In this document: positions 9,604 to 19,296 of the stretch, piece after piece
Position numbering within the stretch: position 1 is the first letter of the stretch
Layout of the letters: the number at the start of each line of letters is the position of its first letter
Assembly (NCBI GenBank): GCA_015146655.1
Contig: VKHL01000131.1
Location: 17,451 to 81,450 of the forward strand
Reading direction: 5' to 3'
From: Ochromonas danica
Lineage: Eukaryota; Sar; Chrysophyceae; Chromulinales; Chromulinaceae
DNA: 64,000 bases
Notes under the pieces: generated by a model
Database searches by the model: none
Seen by the model: the letters and a program-made list of their open reading frames with translations, nothing else
Told to the model about the DNA's origin: nothing
Made by a program: the position numbers and the translations under genes

Positions 9604-11813
9604 ATGTGGGACCTCAACATGTTTTTCTATGAAATCCGCCTGACCTTCTCAATTTTCCTCTTCCTCCTCCTGCTCTATGCGATGAGAGCTGTGGACATCT
9701 ATCTTCTGGGAATGATGCAGCGCGTGGGAGGAAAAATTCTGAAAGTCCCTGTCCTGATCGAGGAAGTGCTTTTCACTTTCCCCAGCAAGGTCGTGATCAA
9801 AGGGGTACACGTGCAGCCCCCGCCCCAAGAAGTGGACAATCGCTGGGAGTGGGAGGACATCATCACCGTGGACGAAGTGCACGTGCATTTTCAGTTCCAT
9901 ATTGCTCTGTGGTTTTTCGTGCTCTCTTTTGGGGAACTGGGTGTTGTACAGCGTGTGGAGGTAGTGGGGTTGCGCTTCTTCGTTGAAGGTCATCGACCCT
10001 CGCCACACCAAGACACCGTCTACAACGTCTCTCTGTTGGGCGGTGGTGAGACGCTATCTCTTCCCCTCTTCAAACCCATGTGTGTGCTGACTGCGCTGTG
10101 ATTATCTATGCTGCTGACAGGGAAGAGAAGCAAGCCTCAACATGGCGTTAGCAGTGGATCAGGAGATGAGGGTCGGGCACTTCTCTATGGCAAGATGGAG
10201 GCTGTTGATAACTACTTTGTCCCACCTGGCGACGATCATTCTAAGGATGACGGTAACGATGGTTCTAAGGAACCTCATTGTTCCGGGGAATCATCAATTG
10301 TCGCCCCTGCTCCGACCCCAGCCCGCTCGAGTGGAAGTGGTAATCACAGTGGGCTGTGGAAGCATTGGCGCGCTACCACCTCTCAAGCAGTGTCTCATTT
10401 TGGCCAACGTCTCCATCGAGAAGCCAGTCAGTTCCACCAGTCTGTCCAACAAGAGGGATTCTACCAGGCGACCAAAAAGAAGATCTCCAATATCTATCAG
10501 CACACCAAGCAGTCGATAGAGTTATCCGTCAAAGAGCATATTAAGGCAATCCATTGCAAGCTTTGTGGACAAGAGCCCACGACCTGCTTGGCAGGAGAGC
10601 CTCGGCTGATATGCGAGAAGATGGTCTTCGACGTCATTGAAGTGCACATGCTTCGCGCACTACCTGTGCAGATCAGACATCTCGAAGATAAACCTTTGAC
10701 AGTGCGGCAGATCGAGTTTGATCACTTGGGGTATGAGGGATTGACTGTTCATCCTCTCCTGGCAGTTGTCACTTCTTCTTCCTTGTCGCCATCTTCTCTC
10801 CACCGTGACGATGCAAATCATAATGATTACGAGAAGCATGTTTCTGCTCCAGTGCAGGTTTCCTTCGGCGATATAACTGAGGGACAGATTATTGCCAAGG
10901 TATCTTCTCCTCACCCACACAAGGTGGACAAGAGGCATTCTTTTACCTCCACAATCGCTGCCTCATCATTATCATCATCTTCTTCTTCATCTTCCACTTC
11001 ATTGTCACCATCTTCCACTCCGCTAGCGGCTGCTGCGGTAGCGGCGGCAGTGGCGTGCACCTCCTCGCATTCGTATGCCTCAGCTGATGACGAAGAAGTG
11101 ACTGCTCAACATTCTCTCTCTGACAGTCGACTGAGTGTTCAGACAGATCTGTGCTCGATATCATATGGACAGAGAGTTTCGTCTTCTGACGAGGTGCTGA
11201 CCTTGAAGGAAGTTCTTGAGCAGGACAACAATAATAACAGCATCAAAAGCATCAAAGGAGAGGGCAGTGGACGTATGTCTCTTCATAATCCTAGAGGAGC
11301 GAAAGAGAGACTGATTTTGGACTACTCTTCGGTTGATTTCTACTCCTCGGGACTGCATGTCATGTTGCTGAAGTACAGGTTTGAACAGCAACTGCTCTTG
11401 GCTCTTTATCAAGGCAATGCAGGTAATTACTGTCTCATCATCATCACATCTTTGCTACCTTATTGTCTTACTAACCCTCTTGTGCTCCATTACCAGGTCG
11501 CGTGATTATGGACATCCTGAATATAACACATTGGAACATCTCGGCTAGCTTCGGTAGCAGCCGAAAGCATGACCATCATCAAGATGCGCACGACGCTTCT
11601 GCACATGGAAGTCATGGGCATTCCCATCCTTCGTCAAGTGACCTTCATCCTGCTCGGCACAGCCCTTTCGTCAAGGCTAAGGATGGAGAGGAGTCGCAGT
11701 CGTTCCGTGAAGGGAAGAGTCGGCGTGAAGGCGGCCCTGTCACAGTTGCCACTGCCATCGCCCATCATCGAGAAGATGTGTTTACTTATTCCAACCCGTT
11801 ATTCCTGGATTGA
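9604..11813 (+). CDS. Uncharacterised membrane-anchored 686-aa protein
   Basis: Three exons, 9604-10045, 10121-11422 and 11497-11813; both joins are phase 1 and keep Gly codons intact, giving exactly 686 residues. Residues 10-30 (LTFSIFLFLLLLYAMRAVDI) form an N-terminal membrane anchor. Next comes a beta-rich segment, VPVLIEEVLFTFPSKVVIKGVHVQPPP ... ITVDEVHVHFQFHIALWFF ... RVEVVGLRFFVEG, whose alternating pattern resembles the start of long beta-groove lipid-transfer-like proteins (AsmA/Mdm31/VPS13-type); that likeness is only an impression. Later structured pieces are FDVIEVHMLRALPVQI and LALYQGNAGRVIMDILNITHWNI, separated by Ser/His-rich linkers. The last residues (FTYSNPLFLD) lie in the left arm of a long hairpin, so the present C-terminus may have been created by that element. 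Function not assigned. Confidence 0.6.
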
Positions 11814-11999
11814 GCAACAGTTCTTTGAGAGATCCTACCATTCCCTATCGCATCTCACTCGCAGGCAAGGCTCTTGCCATGAGATGCGATAGGATCTCCT
11901 CTCTAAGAGCTGTTGTTCAATCTAGGATAATGGGTTGGAATAAGAGGCAAGAGCAGACAAAAAAGGAGTTGCATGACAGTTAGGCTACTCCTCTTTGTC
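11786..11999. repeat. Long imperfect inverted repeat (hairpin), followed by a second smaller hairpin
   Basis: The arm at about 11786-11857 (CTTATTCCAACCCGTTATTC..) is the imperfect reverse complement of about 11878-11946 (..GGATAATGGGTTGGAATAAG), with a short centre that itself pairs (GGCAAG/CTTGCC). Immediately after, 11955-11968 (GACAAAAAAGGAGT) pairs with about 11987-11999 (ACTCCTCTTTGTC). The left arm contains the last codons and stop of the 686-aa gene. It could be a foldback MITE, an inverted duplication of the gene's end, or a hairpin RNA source. Confidence 0.7.
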
Positions 12000-14521
12000 C
12001 CTTGAAGTGAAGCCATACAGAAATGGTAAGTCTACTATGGATAGACAGAAGATGATTCATTCATTATCCCTTAAACCAGGCAGTCCAGTGAACACTATCC
12101 TGATGACCTCCACCATGCCAGACGAAGAAGAGCAAACGAGACAAATCGTTGTATGGCTGAAGAAGTATTTGCCTTGCCCAATGTCCTTGCTTCCAACAGA
12201 TCATTTTCTCGCTCCTTTCTCAATGATAAGATGCTTGATGTGTTTGAACTCCGCAGCCTCAGAGGAGTCTGTCCGGGCTACCCCAGCAACCATTAATCAA
12301 AATATGGGTCGAGTCCACCTCGCTAGATGGGATATATGCATGTGTTTAAAACCACCGAAGAGCCTTCAACTTGTCCTTGCCTTATCCTTGGCATTCATAT
12401 TCGCACAGTTATCAGATGGTAACAGCTTGGCCAAATCCACTTTTCCATCGGAGCATGCAGCATGCAAGGGAGTTGTTCCATCCTGGGAGCACCAAGATCA
12501 ATATAGCCTTTATCAAGTACTCAGCAGCATTATCCACAATAACAGAACAATAAATCACTTCGGACTTCATTGTATCGCGTAACACTTGCCCATAGCATAA
12601 GACCGCATTGCCAGAATATCATCCATCATGCTTACCATACAAATAATAGAAACATTCAGTCGTAAATATTAGAGGCACACAACATTCCTAAACCCCTAAC
12701 GTTCAGCATTCTAACAACATCATATCATCGTCATTATTGTCCCATCCACTGTGACCACAGTTCTGCGTTATATCGAGACATTCATCGGACCGTAGCACAG
12801 TAACACCTTGACTTCTAAACGACTTCTTCACTTCAAATTCAATGGCAAGGTCTGCAGTTGCACGCGGGAAAAAACTAAGGCAGAGAAATGTTGCCGATGC
12901 TGCTTCCATCAGGCTAAAGGATTTACTTTCATGTCCAGCAATTGAATGAGCAGGGCAATTGACAAACGATCCAGGTAGTAAAGTCCCCACCCAGTTTCAA
13001 TCATGTACTGACTGATGCTGATAAAATGACATGATTGGTTACACAGTTTGAGCTACAACCACACGATAAGCGCGGAGGCTTTACTACAGTCATCCACTGT
13101 AAATCTGGATTGTCAATTGCATCCCTAATCATTACAACATTTTAACGAAGCTGACTTTCCCAAGCAAGTTAGAGGAACCACCATTATTGTGTTCTTTTCC
13201 GTCGTTCACTGGCCAATCATGCCACATTGTTTCCACTCAGCAAGTAGAAGATAGCTGATGCGAGGAGCTTATGTGGTTGTTGTTGTGAATATCGACGACC
13301 ATGTCATACCATATCCATGGAGCTGCAGCCACAGCCTTCTTCAGCACACTGTTTACACCATGGAGATGAGGATGATTCTTAAGTACCTGTACTACACAAT
13401 AAAAACAACGCAAACACTTTCAATTACCGATACAACATCATGAATAATACGAACGCTTCGCTACTGACTAATTACGATTGCTATTTTCCTATATCCTTAG
13501 ATGTCAAGGTTAAGATATATATGTCATCGATCTTCTTCAAAAGGAAACTCCTCCTTGGTGGCCTCCGAGGTGGTAATGTTGCCAAATCTGAATACCTTTG
13601 GGATCCGACTCACAAAACTCCGTTAAGTTCCCTCCTTCAAGCAAAGATAGATGGCAACAATGGTGCTTTGGCGTGTTCGGAAAGAGAGCACATCGCAGAG
13701 AAGCTGCTACGATGTACATACAGGATCCAACCGACAAAGCTGTCGGCACGAGCAAGCAACTCCATATCTGTGAGGAAATCCACAAAGAAGGGTTTGCGAT
13801 TAACGTCCTTGCGGTCTCGACCTTAGTAAAGGTCTAAGACAGAGTGAAGGGGTGACGGATTTTTTTTGACAAATCGGATTTTCTGACGTCTGTGGAATTA
13901 ACGGAAGCTGCCGAATTGTATAGGGAGACCAAATTGTGTAGGTAGTCCAAGTTGTATAGGGGCGAGACTCGCAATCATGTACAGTATTGAGTAACATCTC
14001 CGGATCTATACACGGCCATCCAGGAATGGATTGGAGTTGGCTGACTTAACATGGAACGAGTTTTACCAGCAGCGAAGTCTTCCCCCACTGCACGAAGACC
14101 AAGTAACTTCTCGAGTTTGAGACCAAGATCACTTTGGTGGAGGTGTGGACATTGATCGACAAACTTTGGAACCAAATGTTAGTTGAGGGATTTAGAATGC
14201 AATTTGTGATCATATAAGAGTATCTTAGTTTAGTTCATTATTATTAGTACATCCATATCTGCAACTATTGGCTGAGCTGGATATTAAGTACTTCGACAAG
14301 ATATGTCCTAAGATGTAATGTAAAACTAAGATGTAGCAATGTAATGTTGAAGTCATTTATCATGTTTTCAACACCAGCACATCTTTATCATACGCGCAAA
14401 GACAGAAAATATCAAACTACTCCTACTATAGATGACACCTTGTTTTCTTTTCTTAACTCCTAAGTTTCCAGTGCCCCCAATATGATAAGACACAAATCCT
14501 GTAGTGGTTGATATTTTCAAC
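11814..14521. other. Gene-poor region with possible transposon debris
   Basis: About 2.7 kb between the 686-aa gene and the GH172 gene. After the hairpins (to 11999), several open frames of 60-195 codons exist on both strands, but none begins and ends sensibly or shows sustained coding composition. The best lead is a frameshifted minus-strand stretch at 12395-12588 resembling a hAT transposase core. Around 13900-13965 a short motif (TATAGGG / ATTGTGTAGG / GTTGTATAGG) recurs three times. Confidence 0.4.
12395..12588 (-). pseudogene. Possible decayed hAT-type transposase fragment
   Basis: Read on the minus strand, one frame gives QVLRDTMKSEVIYCSVIVDN then AAEYLIKA. After a +1 shift the next frame gives IDLGAPRMEQLPCMLHAPM. 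Together the pieces resemble the hAT core, in which a (T/V)DNAxN motif is followed about 20 residues later by an (L/I)PCxxH block. Both pieces are flanked by stops, and no intact transposase surrounds them. The assignment relies on two short motifs and one assumed frameshift, so it is tentative. The other strand carries a 195-codon open frame without an early ATG that I regard as accidental. Confidence 0.3.
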
Positions 14522-16346
14522 CTAATCGCAAGCCTCACCCGTGGGATTTCCTTTCGAGCGCTGCTGGAGAACATTATCCCCGAAATAGACAACATTCGCC
14601 ATTCGACCATTAGGGTGAGCATGAGCATGAGCATGAGCATGAGCATTGTTATGCTGCAGATGCAGTCCAAAGAGGAAAGCTCTACTATTGGTGTTGTCTG
14701 CATTGGAAAACTGAACCAGAAACTCATTCTGTCCTACAACCATTGCGCTACTATTCACACGGAAAGTATGATAGCCACTGAGCGTTTCAAGCCCAGTATA
14801 CGCCTGTTGGCCATTGATGTATAACACCAAAGGATCATCATGAGATACGAAGAGACTCATGCTACTCAACTGTTCAGCCTGTTTGACAACGTAATGACCT
14901 CTTGCCCAGACAAAGCAATCTTTGGGATAGCCTTCATTGGTTGCAAATCTGAAAAAATATTCTCCAACGCTGAGAAAACCAAACGTCGGAGCAAGCCTAC
15001 GATAAGAAGTGTCGACTCCTTCAATACGACCAATCGATGTAGCCAATTCGCTAAATGGAAAGACATATGAAATATTCCACTCGGTCACGAAACCTGTCGG
15101 AGGCGGGACTGTGAAATCTTCACTGGCATCTTCGCCTAATCGCTGTGCCAATGGAGGAAGTCGCTTACTGCTTGCCAGAGCTGGTCCACGTTGATACCAA
15201 TACATCACAGACTGTGTGAAATCCTGCAACACACCATATTCAAAGCTGAAGTCGGATGCGAAGGGCAACTGAAACTCTTCGGTGAAAAATCTGTAAGCTG
15301 AGAAGTGGTTGCTATTGTCTCCGTACAAGAAACCCCAATCAGGAAAGTTATGATTTTTCTCAAACCAGCACGAAGTTCCGAAGAAATCTTCACCTCCTGT
15401 GCCCTTTAAAACACGAGGATTTGTGGAAGGATCCATCAAAATCACTTCAGCACCATTATGAAACCACAAATCACGTCCATCTAGGATAGTCAGACCAAAG
15501 GTTAAGCCCAACAAATAACCACTGCCACGAGCATGGCCGATGTGATAGGAACGTTTGAACTCATGTGGTTGACCATGCGGTTTCAACTGGCGACGGTCTT
15601 CCATTCGATAGCTTGCGTGAAAACGAAGTGGCTCTGGGAAAGGACAACGCGGATCATACATGTCATAGCTGATCTGAGACCACACACGCATCTTGATATC
15701 TCTGGGATCCTCGTTGATCAAGGTGAACTTGATTCTCTTCGCAAAAGGAAGCGGTGCCACCAGAGTGAAGGCACCGTTCTCCGAGATTTTGAACAAGTTG
15801 TTGTCTGCGCCATAACCAGAAAAGGTATTGCCCCACAAATCATCGTGATCATGATAGATCCCGAAGAAGGCACCTAGAGGTGCTTCCACGGCAGGAGTAG
15901 GCGAGTCATCATAGTAGATGCGCAACACCATCATCATGGAGTCCTTCGTGCGAACACAGTGCTTAGGACGACCTGGTGAAGCACCCATGCCAGTTACTAA
16001 CCAGAACAGTCTGTTTACAAGCAGAGAGGAAACCGGAGGAGGTCAACTAGGATGAGGAAACCGAGAAGTGAAAGGAGACGTACTTTACACAACCTGGCCC
16101 TTCTATATCAGCCAGCACAGTCTCTTGTGTTCTGGAAATACATGATCGAAATGCGATCTTATTGGGGACGCGAAGTTTGGGTAAGGTCAGCATGCCATGG
16201 TAGGAGGTCACAGTTTCTGTACTGGGACAGATGGAGGAGTTCCTCAAACTGCTGTCTAGATTAGAATAGACAACTAGTGGAAGAAGAGTGAGAAGAAGAC
16301 CAAATAAGCCAACTCTACCACCAAAGGTGACAGAGAAGAACATCAT
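14522..16346 (-). CDS. Secreted DUF2961 / GH172-family protein
   Basis: Two exons on the minus strand, 16346-16084 and 16010-14522, joined in phase 2 (AA|A, Lys) across a 73-base GTACGT...ACAG intron; 583 residues. Residues 1-28 are a signal peptide (MMFFSVTFGGRVGLFGLLLT..). The core is DUF2961: ADIEGPGCVK|LFWLVTG across the splice, VLRIYYDDSPTPAVEAPLGA, GSGYLLGLTFG, HNGAEVILMD, and GTGGEDFFG at residues 291-299, the GTGxED(Y/F)F signature expected near the active site. GH172 enzymes act on fructofuranosyl or arabinofuranosyl linkages; the substrate here is unknown. A C-terminal beta domain (SLFVSHDDPLVLYINGQ) looks carbohydrate-binding. Near the end is a six-fold Ala-His/Pro repeat encoded by TGAGCA units (14616-14646). 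It is extracellular or vacuolar by inference. Confidence 0.8.
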
Positions 16347-17447
16347 GATGAAAGCGCAAATTGTGACGACAGGAACAGAGTCGAGCTACTGAGAGGACTC
16401 TTATTTTGGCGGTTAAGAACTCGGAAAACACGGCTTGAAATCCGGAAATCGTTCACCAACGGATTTTGTGCTGAAAACCCGGATGCAAAAATTGGGTTTT
16501 ACGGTTTTACTCATCAATTAACAGTTACTTATCAATTATCAATATGCTGGAGCTGTTATTGTTGTCCATGGGTCCATGCCATACCCCTTCATAAATCTTA
16601 CTCATCATGGTTAATTTTGTTCTTGTCCGAATTTGACAAACAGTGCCATATCGTAGTGTCTCTCTGCCCCAGCACAAAGCGGTGGCACAGAAGATTGGTA
16701 GAGTTGTAGAGCAAGAAAGAACGATGAGTGTGGAGCGCTATTTTCTGGTTGGTGGATAATGGTGATGGTAGTCTCAACCCCCAACAGCTCTGTCTCAGAC
16801 ACTATTACCTTCTCCATTGAGATCAATCTCCAGCCAGACCAGGATGTGAGGACTGGCCAGAAGAAGCCTTCACTTTCCGTCTAGAGCCGCTCTATGGAGT
16901 GGAGGAGGATATAGAGGACGGCTTCGTTGATGTGGCGACTTGATCTACACTCTCAGAAACAAAAGTGTATGTTAAGAGGAAGAGATGAATGGGGAACGTT
17001 GTGGAGTGGACGGGAGAGACCTCTTAGGTCGCCAGCGCATGGCTATGTTTGACGCTGTGGGCAAGAGACTTGATGTTCTGGCGTGATTGTTCTTTCTAAC
17101 TCCATCTAGGTCTCTTCTGACATTCACATGAGAAAGAGATGATGAGTGTGCTGCATGGTAAAAAATGTCGTCATCTTTTGGTATCACCATCGTATAGATT
17201 GTTGGAGACATCATGTTAGGATGACATGTACTAGAGTCTTGTGCCATGCTTCTGCACTATAGAATGGAACTTTTCTCTTCGTGTTTTGGATAACAAGACC
17301 TCTTATTTGCAAATCGTGGAATGTAAACTAACAAAGAAGAGTCTTAACGTGGTATCATTTTACGATTAGACTATGGGTGATTTAATGGCCATGTGATTTC
17401 CGTCTGAGATAGATAATTGCAATACAATCGTAGCGATGATTTGTATA
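16347..17447. other. Intergenic, with a possible broken coding remnant
   Basis: About 1.1 kb between the start of the GH172 gene and the end of the FkbM gene. Most of it shows nothing. A coding-like stretch at 16768-16943 (plus) needs one frameshift and is listed separately. Confidence 0.4.
16768..16943 (+). pseudogene. Possible frameshifted gene remnant
   Basis: One frame reads VVSTPNSSVSDTITFSIEI then NLQPDQD. At about 16840 the -1 frame continues PGCEDWPEEAFTFRLEPLYG followed by VEEDIEDGFVDVAT and a stop at 16941. Both halves have the amphipathic, C/G-ending-codon look of real coding sequence in this neighbourhood, and neither has a start or an upstream exon. It may be a fragment of a beta-sandwich extracellular domain, or chance. 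Confidence 0.25.
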
Positions 17448-18743
17448 TCATTTTAATTCCACTCTAGCAAGAATCTTGTTATCAGCCATTCTCCGAACCA
17501 CAAGATCTTGTACTGCCTTATGCCAGATGTCATTCCTTTGGAAGCACATCACATTAGACCATTGATGAAATTCATACTTCTCATGCCAACAATTTCCTGT
17601 TATCTTCCAAAGACGACCTTGTCCTTGAAAGTAACAGTCAAAGTCATAGGCATGTAAAGAAGCTGAAACCTTAGCCAATGCAATCTCATTCCAAGGATAT
17701 CTGTTGTGATATTCAAAGATCACGACACGAACATTGTGCATCTCAAAGAGTTGTCGACAACCTAAGAGAGCTTTAGCATCATATCCTTCCACATCAATCA
17801 TCAAAATGTCAATAAGGTAATGCTTTCGGCCCGAGGAAGCAACTGAATTATTGGATTTTAATGCATTTAACTTGAGATTATGATGATGATGCATATAAGT
17901 GGCATGCTTGACAAGGAATGATTGGGTCAAGGAATCAATGGTCCAAGCAGGGACAATTTTGCTTTTGCGATCACCTGCATGAACAATACTACAAGTCTCA
18001 GCACCAAAGTCACAACTGGCCACAGTGATGTTTCCAATGTGATCTGAGACAGCACCATAGAGGGTAAAGACTCTGGTATGAATCATTGGATGTGTCTTAT
18101 TGAGAGGATTGGCTGTCGCGATAACCTTATCAAACAATGTTGGTACGTGTTCGACACTGACAATGTTTAATTCTGCACCAATCATAGTGAGGGTATAAGG
18201 ATGCTTTGGATAGGAGACGTTTGAAGGAGGAAATTTGATTCCACAGTCATTACAAACCCCACAACAATGAGTAGTATGCTTCAATGGACACATTTCATCT
18301 CTCCATTTTGTCGCCGTCACATTCATCCAAGGTGCGAACACATCTAACCAAATAGCGAAATTATAGCCTTTATTAAATCCCACATTCATGAATATTTTAT
18401 CTGAATAAGGATCAGTCCTCATCATGATAGGTAGCCAATCTTCCGCAGGACAACTGGATTCATCTCGTTGTAAATCAATAAATCGATTAGCAATGAGAGC
18501 AGCTGTCTCATTGCTACAGCTTAAGAAGCCATCCTGATGGATCTTGTTATAGGAAGGAGAGATCTTCATGGTAGTCTTTGTAGTAGTAGCAGTAGCGGAT
18601 GGGTGACTAGCAGCAGTCTCTCTGTCATTGTGTTGGTGAAGAGGAAGGGGCTCCACGGAGTTGTTGTCATTGTTGCCTTGACAAAGAACAATGATGATAG
18701 TCCAAATCGTAATTAGCAAGACAATCATCGAATAGTACCCCAT
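17448..18743 (-). CDS. FkbM-family (Methyltransf_21) SAM-dependent methyltransferase, membrane-anchored
   Basis: Single exon, 431 residues, ATG at 18743. Residues 5-21 (SMIVLLITIWTIIIVLC) are an uncleaved signal anchor, so a type II Golgi or ER orientation is likely. A disordered Thr/His/Ser stem follows. The FkbM fold is marked by the SAM-binding start IFMNVGFNKGYNFAIWLD, the glycine here being followed by FNKG as in the family's DVGANxG, and by the later DILMIDVEGYDAKALLG strand that characterises FkbM (IDVEGxExxxLxG). VVIFEYHNRYPW follows. A cysteine-rich insertion (CPLKHTTHCCGVCNDCGIKF) suggests disulphides or metal binding. Family members O-methylate sugars or polyketides; the substrate here is unknown, a glycan being likely given the topology. 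Codon use is AT-rich, unlike the 1-12 kb genes. Confidence 0.78.
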   Translation of the reverse strand: MGYYSMIVLLITIWTIIIVLCQGNNDNNSVEPLPLHQHNDRETAASHPSATATTTKTTMKISPSYNKIHQDGFLSCSNETAALIANRFIDLQRDESSCPAEDWLPIMMRTDPYSDKIFMNVGFNKGYNFAIWLDVFAPWMNVTATKWRDEMCPLKHTTHCCGVCNDCGIKFPPSNVSYPKHPYTLTMIGAELNIVSVEHVPTLFDKVIATANPLNKTHPMIHTRVFTLYGAVSDHIGNITVASCDFGAETCSIVHAGDRKSKIVPAWTIDSLTQSFLVKHATYMHHHHNLKLNALKSNNSVASSGRKHYLIDILMIDVEGYDAKALLGCRQLFEMHNVRVVIFEYHNRYPWNEIALAKVSASLHAYDFDCYFQGQGRLWKITGNCWHEKYEFHQWSNVMCFQRNDIWHKAVQDLVVRRMADNKILARVELK

Positions 18744-19296
18744 ATGGAATTCAACTGGGAAGGAAGAAAGATAAAAGTGAATCTGGGTTATCTAAAAGCT
18801 ATAATTGATATATTTATTTATATCAATTATAGTTTTATTTAGATATTTGTATTTACTGTACGGTGTACGGTGCAATCCATGGGAAACAATCTGGCGTTTC
18901 AAACCTCGCATTAATCGAGTTGAAACACACTTTGCTCTATTAGAAAGTTCACTATTTCATGGAAAAGGGGCACTATTAAAACCCCTACTTTATGCCATTG
19001 AACATCTACTTTATGGAGAATAAAGTCCAAGTCCTACCCTCCCTCTCTGCTCTCAGTGCAGTGGCAGTTTGTCTGTCAAAGTCACAGCAACAACAACAAC
19101 TTCTTCTTATCATCGATATCATTAGATCTATCAATCAATCTTCCTCTCTCTCACACAGAGAAAATAAATAATATAAACAATAATAATAATAATAATCTAA
19201 TAATAATAATAATATTAATATAAATAGTAATAAATCAGGAGTGAGTGAGTTTCTTCTTCTTATCTTCTCCTGTGATTTTATCAAGAAAACACAAAC
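18744..19296. promoter_or_regulatory. Divergent intergenic region FkbM/formin with palindrome and AAT repeats
   Basis: The 553 bases lie between divergent starts. A perfect 14-bp inverted repeat (CTATAATTGATATA, loop TTTATT, TATATCAATTATAG) occupies 18799-18832, 56 bases upstream of the FkbM start. AT-rich trinucleotide repeats (AAT/ATT) fill 19163-19232, just upstream of the formin ATG. A 72-codon frame at 18805-19023 has no family resemblance. Confidence 0.5.
18799..18832. repeat. Perfect 14-bp inverted repeat
   Basis: Arms 18799-18812 and 18819-18832 are exact reverse complements with a 6-base loop. All are A/T-rich. It could be an operator-like site or merely a cruciform-prone AT tract upstream of the FkbM gene. 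Confidence 0.8.

Noticed and set aside
11995-12582. 195-codon plus-strand open frame
   Set aside because: It opens at a non-ATG codon and has no domain or coding-like composition. The opposite strand gives a better, though decayed, explanation.
18805-19023. 72-codon open frame upstream of the formin
   Set aside because: Short, AT-driven, overlaps the palindrome, and no motif is seen. Treated as intergenic.
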